DNA of 8,857 nt from Planctomycetia bacterium (GTDB taxonomy: Bacteria; Planctomycetota; Planctomycetia; Pirellulales; UBA1268), in NCBI GenBank assembly GCA_010027105.1, contig RGVT01000092.1:1-8857 (forward strand). The letters are read 5' to 3'. Every line of letters starts with the position of its first letter. The first letter of the stretch is position 1. The notes under the pieces are model-generated. The model was not told the DNA's origin. It saw only the letters and a list, made by a program, of their open reading frames with translations, and searched no databases. Positions 1-4,765 of the stretch are shown piece by piece. Both the position numbers and the translations under genes were made by a program.

Positions 1-572
1 GGCAGGCCGGTGAGGTCGAGCGCGAGCCGCCGCGCCAGCGTGACTCTGTCGGCCTCCGGATTCGGGGCCAGCCCCTCGGCCTCCAGACGCGCGAGAATGA
101 ATCGGTCGATCGGCGTCCGTGCCCACGCCGCGTTCTTGACCTCCGGCGGCGTTGGCCGCTCGACCCGCTCGAACGCCCAGTGGCCGCGGTATCCGGCCCC
201 CTCCGCGATCCAGCGCTTGAGAACATCGGCCTCGGCGGGCGTGATCGGCTTGTTGATCCGCGGCGGCGGCATCACCACGTCGGGGTCGGTGCTCGTGATT
301 CTCGCGATGATCGCGCTCGCCGCGTGATCGCCCGGCACGATCGCCGTCTCGCCGCTCTCGAGAGGCTGTATCGCCGCGTCGCGCAGGTCGAGCCGCAGCC
401 CCGCCTGACGGTCCTCGGCGTCGGGCCCGTGGCAAGAAAAACATCGGTCCGAGAGGATCGGCCGCACGTCGCGGTTGAAGTCGAGCTGCGGCTCGGCGGC
501 ACCAGCCCAGACCGCGGCAGAGCACGCCGCCAGAGCCACGATCGCGATGCTGCGGCCGGCGGTGCATCCCAT
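1..572 (-). CDS. PSCyt1/DUF1549-type planctomycete cytochrome c protein, N-terminal part
   Basis: This is the first 190 residues of a large secreted protein whose 3' end lies beyond the left edge. Residues 1-26 form a signal peptide (hydrophobic IAIVALAACSAAVWAGAA). A planctomycete cytochrome c domain follows, with the haem-binding CFSCH at residues 44-48, the phrase FNRDVRPILSDRCFSCHGP around it, and MPPP at 101-104, whose Met is the likely distal haem ligand. From about residue 134 the pattern HWAFERVERPTPP...TPIDRFILARLEAEGL...ADRVTLARRLALDLTGLP is typical of the start of DUF1549. In this family DUF1549 is normally followed by DUF1553, which would lie outside the window. The role of these exported haem proteins is unproven; many sit beside sulfatases or DUF1501 proteins and are thought to act in degradation of complex carbohydrates. 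I chose the ATG at 572 because it is immediately followed by the signal peptide; no clear Shine-Dalgarno is visible. The family call is strong, the substrate unknown. Confidence 0.93.
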   Translation of the reverse strand, partial: MGCTAGRSIAIVALAACSAAVWAGAAEPQLDFNRDVRPILSDRCFSCHGPDAEDRQAGLRLDLRDAAIQPLESGETAIVPGDHAASAIIARITSTDPDVVMPPPRINKPITPAEADVLKRWIAEGAGYRGHWAFERVERPTPPEVKNAAWARTPIDRFILARLEAEGLAPNPEADRVTLARRLALDLTGL

Positions 573-579
573 GGAAAAA

Positions 580-589
580 TTCCGCGGAA
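580..589. promoter_or_regulatory. 10-bp perfect palindrome before the PSCyt1 start
   Basis: TTCCGCGGAA is a perfect palindrome lying 8 to 17 bases upstream of the ATG at 572, in the place where a ribosome binding site would sit. It is flanked by A/T runs, unusual in this GC-rich window. It could be a protein-binding site or could sequester the initiation region, but it may also be chance. Confidence 0.2.
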
Positions 590-594
590 AACAC

Positions 595-630
595 CCGCGT
601 CGCCGTGCGGCCCCGAAGGGCCGGACGCGG
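595..630 (-). promoter_or_regulatory. Leader hairpin with C(UUCG)G tetraloop
   Basis: In the RNA of the minus strand, CCGCGTC (630-624) pairs with GACGCGG (601-595), and inside it CGGCCC (623-618) pairs with GGGCCG (613-608) around the loop TTCG. A six-base bulge, CACGGC, lies on the 3' side. The C(UUCG)G closing arrangement is among the most stable known tetraloops. The structure ends 22 bases before the ATG of the PSCyt1 gene and lies downstream of the candidate promoter, so it would be in the 5' leader. It has no following U-run, so it is not an ordinary terminator. A role in mRNA stability or translation is inference. Confidence 0.4.
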
Positions 631-665
631 ACCTGATGCCCAGGTCGATCGGCGGGATCAGACGT

Positions 666-694
666 ATTCTAGCACGCGCCGCCGCAGCCACCAA
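666..694 (-). promoter_or_regulatory. Candidate sigma70-like promoter for the PSCyt1 gene
   Basis: Read on the minus strand, TTGGTG (694-689) is followed after exactly 17 bases by TAGAAT (671-666). The -10 box matches TATAAT at 5 of 6 positions and the -35 box keeps the TTG. It would start transcription near 660 and give a leader of roughly 85-90 bases before the ATG at 572. It stands out because the AT-rich hexamer sits in very GC-rich surroundings. The prediction is from sequence only. Confidence 0.4.
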
Positions 695-752
695 ACGAAC
701 CGCCGCCTCGATCACCTCCCGCTTCGCCGCGGCGGCCGGGGATGCGGCGGGG

Positions 753-1283
753 TCACCGCGCCGCCTTCAGCCGCTCCACCTCCGCCTCCAGGGCCTGCAC
801 CCTCCCCTCGAGCTGCTGGAATTTTTCCTTCGCCTTCTCCATCCGCTCCTTGATCTCCTCGCGGGCCTGCTGCATGCGCTGGCGGCCCTCCTCCAGCCGC
901 CGCTCGAGCATCTCCCGCGCCTCGGGAGGCAGGTCGCGCGGCGGCCGCGGTGGCGAACCGCCCCACTGCGGGCGATCGTGCGGCGGGCCGTCGCCATCGG
1001 GGCGGCCATGCGGGCCCTCCTCGGGTGGGCCGTCGTGCCGCGGCCGTCCCGGCGGCGGTCCGCGCCGTTCCCCACGCGGGCCGCCCGGCCCCGACCGTTC
1101 CTCGAGCCGCTCGAGCAGGCGGTCGAGCCTGTCGACGAGGCGATCGAGACGCTCGGGGCCCCCGCCCCCGCGCTCGTACGCCGGTGCGTCGTCGGCCGCC
1201 GTGACGGCGCCGATCCTGCCGACCGCGACCACGAGCCCCACGCCACAGGCGACGACCGCCGCCCACTTCCAGATCCCGTTCAT
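753..1283 (-). CDS. Secreted Pro/Gly/Arg-rich protein with C-terminal coiled coil
   Basis: A 176-residue hypothetical protein. Residues 1-29 look like a signal peptide or membrane anchor (MNGIWKWAAVVACGVGLVVA, with AVTAA before DD). Residues 43-63 form a charged helix with a Leu/Arg/Asp pattern (RLDRLVDRLDRLLERL). Residues 64-120 are a low-complexity linker dominated by Gly, Pro, Arg, His and Asp. Residues 121-174 are a Glu/Arg/Lys-rich helix with heptad Leu spacing (LEGRVQALEAEVERL), very likely a coiled coil. The start is set by AGGAG eight bases before the ATG at 1283; an in-frame ATG 60 bases upstream lacks such a site and would spoil the signal peptide. It lies 180 bases upstream of the PSCyt1 gene on the same strand and is divergent from the methyltransferase at 1334. 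I do not recognise a named family; a periplasmic or cell-envelope structural role is a guess. Confidence 0.78.
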   Translation of the reverse strand: MNGIWKWAAVVACGVGLVVAVGRIGAVTAADDAPAYERGGGGPERLDRLVDRLDRLLERLEERSGPGGPRGERRGPPPGRPRHDGPPEEGPHGRPDGDGPPHDRPQWGGSPPRPPRDLPPEAREMLERRLEEGRQRMQQAREEIKERMEKAKEKFQQLEGRVQALEAEVERLKAAR

Positions 1284-1290
1284 GACGAAT

Positions 1291-1296
1291 CTCCTC
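1291..1296 (-). promoter_or_regulatory. Ribosome binding site deciding the 1283 start
   Basis: On the minus strand the bases GAGGAG lie about 7 bases before the ATG at 1283. This is the clearest Shine-Dalgarno in the window and is the reason for choosing the shorter 176-residue form of the coiled-coil protein. Confidence 0.6.
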
Positions 1297-1315
1297 GTGT
1301 CGAACCTTTCGCAGG

Positions 1316-1331
1316 GCCACCCGATGGTGGC
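1316..1331 (+). promoter_or_regulatory. Small hairpin just before the methyltransferase start
   Basis: GCCACC and GGTGGC form a perfect 6-bp stem around CGAT, ending two bases before the ATG at 1334. The 50-base divergent gap 1284-1333 must hold the start signals of both flanking genes. The hairpin's right arm contains GGTGG, the only Shine-Dalgarno-like stretch near the start. It could mask that site or be an operator half-site pair; short GC-rich stems are common in such DNA, so confidence is low. Confidence 0.2.
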
Positions 1332-1333
1332 GT

Positions 1334-2224
1334 ATGCTGTCACCGGACATGAACGCCGCTCCCGCCGGAAAGTTTCGCGACCCGTCGCTCGTCGATTTCG
1401 GTGGCGGCCGGCGGCTGGAACTGCTCGGCGGGGTGCTCGTGGACCGCCCGCTGGCCCTGCCCGGCCTGCCCGGCCGCCGCCTCCCCGACGCCTGGCCGGC
1501 GGCCGCGGCCGTGTTCGAGACCGGCCGGGGAGGGGCCGGAACCTGGCGATTTTCCCGGCCGGTGCCCGACCCCTGGCTCGTGCACATGCCGCTCGATGGG
1601 CCGGCGCCCGTCACGCTCGCGCTCGAGGTACGGCCGGCGCCGTCGGGCCAGTGCGGCGTGTTCCTCGAACAGGTGGAGCAGTGGCGCTGGCTCGCCGCCG
1701 TCACGCCCCCGGCCGCCCGCATGCTCTCGCTCTTCGCCCATTCGGGCGCCGCGACGCTCGCCCTCGTAGCGGCTGGCGCCGAGGTCGTGCACGTCGACGC
1801 GTCGCCGCAGGCGCTCGACCTCGCCCGCTCGAACGCCCGCGCATCGGGCCTCGCAGCGGCGCCGATCCGCTGGCTCCGCGAGGACGCCCGCACGTTCCTC
1901 GCCCGGGAGATCCGCCGCGGCGCGCGGTATGACGGCGTTGTCCTCGACCCGCCCTCGTGGGGCCACGGCCCCAAGGGCCAGGCCTTTGCCATCGACCGAG
2001 ATCTCGGCCCACTGCTCACCGACCTCGCCGCGCTTATCGACCGGTCGGGCCGCGGCCCCATCCTGCTCACCTGTCACTCGCCGCGCTGGCATCACCGCCG
2101 GCTCCACGACACACTGGAGACAGCCTGCGGCGGCACGGTCGAGTCGGGCAGGCTCGAGTGCCACGACGCCGGCGGCCGGCCACTCGCACTCGGCGACTTC
2201 GCCCGCCGCCCACCAGCACGATGA
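1334..2224 (+). CDS. Class I SAM-dependent methyltransferase, RlmI/RlmK-like (COG1092 type)
   Basis: A 296-residue Rossmann-fold methyltransferase of the group that includes the 23S rRNA methyltransferases RlmI and RlmK; it probably modifies rRNA. The N-terminal block VDFGGGRRLELLGGVLVDRP (20-39) matches the start typical of short PUA-less members. GVFLEQVEQW (108-117) corresponds to the conserved GxFxDQ segment. Motif I is LSLFAHSGAAT (131-141), the acidic end of strand 2 is VHVDAS (152-157), the residue contacting the adenine region is near D184, and the catalytic-region motif is VVLDPPSWGHGPKG (202-215). No PUA RNA-binding domain is present, so it is shorter than RlmI (about 396 residues). 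Its TGA overlaps the next gene's ATG as ATGA, implying translational coupling with the SpoU methyltransferase. An alternative ATG at 1349 would shorten it by five residues. Exact target base is unknown. Confidence 0.88.
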   Translation: MLSPDMNAAPAGKFRDPSLVDFGGGRRLELLGGVLVDRPLALPGLPGRRLPDAWPAAAAVFETGRGGAGTWRFSRPVPDPWLVHMPLDGPAPVTLALEVRPAPSGQCGVFLEQVEQWRWLAAVTPPAARMLSLFAHSGAATLALVAAGAEVVHVDASPQALDLARSNARASGLAAAPIRWLREDARTFLAREIRRGARYDGVVLDPPSWGHGPKGQAFAIDRDLGPLLTDLAALIDRSGRGPILLTCHSPRWHHRRLHDTLETACGGTVESGRLECHDAGGRPLALGDFARRPPAR

Positions 2225-4272
2225 CGTTTCGCGAAACCATCACGAGCACGGCCAACCCGCGGGTGCGCGACGCTGCCCGCCTCCGCGACGCGGATGCCCG
2301 GCGTACGACCGGCCTGACGCTCGTCGACGGCCTGCGCGAGATCGGCCGCGCCGTCGCCGCAGGCGTCGAGATCGTGGAGGCGTTCGTCGATGCAGATGCC
2401 GCGCCCTCCGCCGCCTGCGCCGAACTTCTCGCCACGCTGAGCGCTCTGGGCGCAGCGGTCGTCCCGCTCGCCCGCCGCCCCTTCGACAAGGTCGCCTTCG
2501 GCGGCCGCAACGAGGGCCTCGTGGCGGTGGCCCGCTTCCGGGCCCAGGGCCTCGACGCGTTCGCGATCGCCACCGAGCGCCCCGTGTTCGTCGTCGAAGG
2601 GATCGAGAAGCCAGGGAACCTCGGCGCGATCCTGCGCACCTGCGATGCGGCCGGGGTGGCCGGCGTCGTCGCCTGCGGCGCGGGCACCGATCCGGCCAAT
2701 CCGGCCGCCGTCCGGGCGAGCCTCGGCACGGTGTTCACGCTGCCGCTGGCCGTGGCCACGACGCCCGAGGCGATCGCGTGGTGTGCCCGCGAGCGACGGC
2801 GTGTCGTCGCCGCGCTGCCGGACGGCGCGCGACTGTGGCACGAGGCGGCTCTTCTCGGCCCGGTCGCGATCCTCCTCGGCAGCGAGGCCCGCGGGATCAC
2901 GCCCGCCTGGCACGCCGCCGCCGCCGCCGGCACGATCACACTCGAGACCATTCGTCTGCCGATGCGCGGCATCGCCGACAGCCTCAACGTTTCCGCCACG
3001 GCCGCCGTCCTGGCAGGCTTCAGCCTGTCACCAAAAGGCTTCAGCCTGTCACCAAAAGGCTTCAGCCTGTCACCAAAAGGCTTCAGCCTGTTCCCGCGAT
3101 CCCATGCCCGATCTCTTCGACACGCTCGCCGCGGAAGCGAATCGCGGCCCGGCCGCGCTGTTCGCCACGCTGGCGTCGTCGCTCGTGGAGCGGCGCCGCT
3201 GGCACGCCCTCTTCGACCTGCGGCTGCTCGAGGCCCGCGCCGCTCTGGGAGTGCCGCTGGCGGGCGAGTTGGACTCGCTCGACGACCAGGCACGTGCGCG
3301 GCTCGACGAGCGGTCGCTCGCGGCCTGCCGCGAGGTCGGGTGGCCGCTCCTCGGAGAGGGGGCGGTGGCGGCCGCGTGGCTCTACCTGCGGGCCGCGGCC
3401 GAGCCGGCCGAGGTGGCCCGGAAACTCCGCGACCTCGCCGCCCACCCGCCCGCTGGCGACGAGGCCGCCGAGACGCTCCGCCAGGAGATCGTGCACGTCG
3501 CCCTGTGGGAGGGAATCGACCCGGCCCTCGGTCTCGAGATCGTGCTTCGGTCGCAGGGCACGTGCAACGCGATCACGGCCTACGAGCAGGCGGTATCGCG
3601 GCTACCCGCCGCCCGGCAGGAGGCGGCCGCGGCCGTGCTCGTCGATCATCTTCACCGGGAGGTCGCGGCCGGCCTCGTCGGCGACGTGAGCGTCCATGTC
3701 GACGTCTCGCACCTGCAGTCGGTGCTGCGGATCGCCCGCGTGTCCACGGCGCGGGACGTGATCGAGAAGGCCTGGCAACTGGCCGTCTACGCCTGCAGAC
3801 TGCCGCCGGAGGCGACCTATCCCGGCGAGCCACCGTTCGAGGACGTGGGCGCGGCGTCGCGGCTGTTTTACGCGGCCCAACTGGGCCGCGATGTCGAGCC
3901 GGCGGTGCGGTTTTTTCGCGCCGCCGCCACGCGGGCCCGGATCGACGAGGCCGGCACGCTGCCGGCCGACACGCTCGCGCTTCTCCTGTGGCGGATCGGC
4001 CGGCCGGCCGAGGCCCTCCAGACCCTGCTCGAGCGGCCGGCGGAGGGCGGCATGCCGAGCGTGGTGCAGGCGACCGGCATGCTGCCGTCGCTCGTGGAAC
4101 TGGCCGCTTCCGGCGACGCGCTCGACGTGCTGCGCCGTGCCTGCCGGGAACGGGGCGACGAGATCACGTTCGCCGCCACGTTCCTGGCGGGCTCGGGGGC
4201 GACAGGCTGAAGCGTTTTTCGTACGGGCATGACAGGCTGAAGCCTGTCCTACGTTGGGGCGTGACAGGCTGA
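2221..4272 (+). CDS. TrmH/SpoU-family RNA methyltransferase with stop codon lost to a REP cluster
   Basis: The conserved protein spans residues 1-264 (to about 3012): an N-terminal substrate-binding part (NPRVRDAARLRDADARR, LVDGLREIGRA) and a SPOUT trefoil-knot domain. Motif 1 is VEGIEKPGNLGAILRTCDAAGV (125-146), with the key Asn133 and Arg139. Motif 2 is LLGSEARGI (218-226). Motif 3 is LPMRGIADSLNVSATAAVL (246-264). These proteins 2'-O-methylate rRNA or tRNA ribose using SAM. It is coupled by ATGA to the preceding methyltransferase. After residue 264 the usual short C-terminal helix and stop are replaced by a REP cluster read as three GFSLSPK units. The frame then stays open to a TGA at 4270-4272, which itself lies in another REP copy. 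The formal product is thus 683 residues, but residues after about 290 are an Arg/Pro/Gly-rich out-of-frame reading of the gene at 3104, very unlikely to be evolved protein. Function of the core is secure; the true C-terminus is not. Confidence 0.82.
   Translation: MTFRETITSTANPRVRDAARLRDADARRTTGLTLVDGLREIGRAVAAGVEIVEAFVDADAAPSAACAELLATLSALGAAVVPLARRPFDKVAFGGRNEGLVAVARFRAQGLDAFAIATERPVFVVEGIEKPGNLGAILRTCDAAGVAGVVACGAGTDPANPAAVRASLGTVFTLPLAVATTPEAIAWCARERRRVVAALPDGARLWHEAALLGPVAILLGSEARGITPAWHAAAAAGTITLETIRLPMRGIADSLNVSATAAVLAGFSLSPKGFSLSPKGFSLSPKGFSLFPRSHARSLRHARRGSESRPGRAVRHAGVVARGAAPLARPLRPAAARGPRRSGSAAGGRVGLARRPGTCAARRAVARGLPRGRVAAPRRGGGGGRVALPAGRGRAGRGGPETPRPRRPPARWRRGRRDAPPGDRARRPVGGNRPGPRSRDRASVAGHVQRDHGLRAGGIAATRRPAGGGRGRARRSSSPGGRGRPRRRRERPCRRLAPAVGAADRPRVHGAGRDREGLATGRLRLQTAAGGDLSRRATVRGRGRGVAAVLRGPTGPRCRAGGAVFSRRRHAGPDRRGRHAAGRHARASPVADRPAGRGPPDPARAAGGGRHAERGAGDRHAAVARGTGRFRRRARRAAPCLPGTGRRDHVRRHVPGGLGGDRLKRFSYGHDRLKPVLRWGVTG
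3014..3093 (-). repeat. REP-like palindrome cluster, left (3.7 tandem 21-bp units)
   Basis: Three identical 21-bp units start at 3016, 3037 and 3058 (GGCTTCAGCCTGTC followed by ACCAAAA), then a partial fourth at 3079. Each has imperfect hairpin arms AGGCT/AGCCT around TC; the first copy has the longer CAGGCT/AGCCTG. Reverse-complemented, the core is GACAGGCTGAAGCC followed by TTTTGGT, the same family as the cluster at 4201 but in opposite orientation. The unit length is a multiple of three and this orientation has no stop codon in any frame, so it extends the SpoU frame. Such extragenic palindromes are generally spread by RAYT transposases, none of which lies in the window. Confidence 0.85.
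3104..4210 (+). CDS. Uncharacterised helical protein, conserved in Planctomycetes (recalled)
   Basis: A 368-residue soluble protein without signal peptide or membrane segments. It is rich in Ala, Leu, Arg and Glu and looks almost wholly alpha-helical, with helix-turn-helix spacing suggestive of a solenoid (for example RIDEAGTLPADTLALLLWRIGRPAEALQTLLERP near residues 280-313). Notable conserved-looking stretches are the start MPDLFDTLAAEA, ALWEGIDPALGLEIVLRSQGTCNAITAYEQ, AAAVLVDHLHREV and HVDVSHLQSVLRIARVSTA. I recall similar uncharacterised proteins in other Planctomycetes with the same start and the same HxDxSHL segment, but cannot check this. The ATG at 3104 lies 10 bases after the left REP cluster with no visible ribosome binding site. 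The open frame extends upstream to 2645, but that part is a shadow of the SpoU gene. The TGA at 4208-4210 is inside the first right-hand REP copy (GACAGGCTGA). No function can be assigned. Confidence 0.82.
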   Translation: MPDLFDTLAAEANRGPAALFATLASSLVERRRWHALFDLRLLEARAALGVPLAGELDSLDDQARARLDERSLAACREVGWPLLGEGAVAAAWLYLRAAAEPAEVARKLRDLAAHPPAGDEAAETLRQEIVHVALWEGIDPALGLEIVLRSQGTCNAITAYEQAVSRLPAARQEAAAAVLVDHLHREVAAGLVGDVSVHVDVSHLQSVLRIARVSTARDVIEKAWQLAVYACRLPPEATYPGEPPFEDVGAASRLFYAAQLGRDVEPAVRFFRAAATRARIDEAGTLPADTLALLLWRIGRPAEALQTLLERPAEGGMPSVVQATGMLPSLVELAASGDALDVLRRACRERGDEITFAATFLAGSGATG

Positions 4273-4345
4273 AGCTTTTTTCGTACGGGCATGACAGGCT
4301 GAAGCCTGTCCTACGTTGGGGCGTGACAGGCTGAAGCCTGTCCTA
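4201..4345 (+). repeat. REP-like palindrome cluster, right (five copies, 62-bp tandem period)
   Basis: Five copies of GACAGGCTGAAG start at 4201, 4231, 4263, 4293 and 4325 (spacing 30, 32, 30, 32). Copies 2, 4 and 5 are complete hairpins, GACAGGCT-GA-AGCCTGTC with 8-bp arms, followed by CTACG. Copies 1 and 3 lack the right arm, which is replaced by a T-run and CGTACGGGCAT. Units 4201-4262 and 4263-4324 are identical except at 4214 versus 4276, so the 62-bp pair was duplicated recently. The array supplies the TGA at 4208-4210 for the gene at 3104, the TGA at 4270-4272 for the SpoU frame, and the TAG (minus strand, 4345-4343) of the Cys-rich gene. It separates convergent genes, so it may also act as a bidirectional transcript end. 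Confidence 0.92.
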
Positions 4346-4666
4346 CGGGCAGGTGCGCGTGGCGTAGCCCAACTGCTCGGGCGGCGTGAACCCGCGGCCG
4401 GGGGGCAGCTGCCAGGGGGCGAGCATCTCGGGCGCCTGTGTCGCGCCGTCGCAGCCCCGCCAGCGGTTGCAGGCGTCGCAGGGATCGCACCGACTCGGCT
4501 CGTGAATCTCGCCGCGATACCGCGGCCCGCAGCCGGTGTCGCCGCAGGGTGTCTCGGTGCCGGCCAGGCCGGGCCCGCACGAGCGGCAGCGGCCCGCCCC
4601 GCCGGCCTCGGCCACCGCACACGCGAGCACGGCCGCGGCGAGGCACAGGAGTGGATGGCACTTCAT
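4343..4666 (-). CDS. Small secreted cysteine-rich protein
   Basis: A 107-residue protein with a signal peptide (MKCHPLLCLAAAVLACAVAEA, residues 1-21) and a mature part holding nine cysteines: C27xxC30, C41, C46, C60xxC63xxC66, C72 and C106. The CxxC pairs and the DPCDACNRWRGCDG core suggest disulfides or metal binding outside the cytoplasm. The second half (MLAPWQLPPGRGFTPPEQLGYATR) is Pro-rich and looks conserved rather than random. The ATG at 4666 is chosen because the signal peptide follows directly; a clear Shine-Dalgarno is absent. Its stop TAG is the edge of the right REP cluster, so the last residue or two may not be ancestral. It lies downstream of glgA on the same strand, 99 bases away, so co-transcription is possible. 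I recall similar short secreted proteins in Planctomycetes but know no function. Confidence 0.72.
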   Translation of the reverse strand: MKCHPLLCLAAAVLACAVAEAGGAGRCRSCGPGLAGTETPCGDTGCGPRYRGEIHEPSRCDPCDACNRWRGCDGATQAPEMLAPWQLPPGRGFTPPEQLGYATRTCP

Positions 4667-4765
4667 GCCAGTCGTATCGGTCGAACGGCGCGGAGAGCCC
4701 GCCCCGACGAGCCGCCACGCGGCACGGTCGCGTTCAACTTGCCCGCCTTGCCTGTCCGGGCGGCT

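Noticed and set aside
712..2070. Long minus-strand open frame of 452 codons
   Set aside because: It is Arg/Pro/Ser-rich low-complexity antisense to the methyltransferase and in another frame of the coiled-coil gene; no domain is visible.
3014..3093. Possible CRISPR array
   Set aside because: The 21-bp units are directly tandem with no unique spacers, and they belong to the same palindrome family as 4201-4345.
2645..3103. N-terminal extension of the 368-residue protein by 153 codons
   Set aside because: The extension reads SpoU sequence and REP units out of frame (Arg/Pro/Ser-rich); the protein-like sequence begins at the ATG at 3104.
4738..4765. Intrinsic terminator after glgA
   Set aside because: Only a 5-bp CCGCC/GGCGG stem with a long loop is possible, and no U-run follows it.
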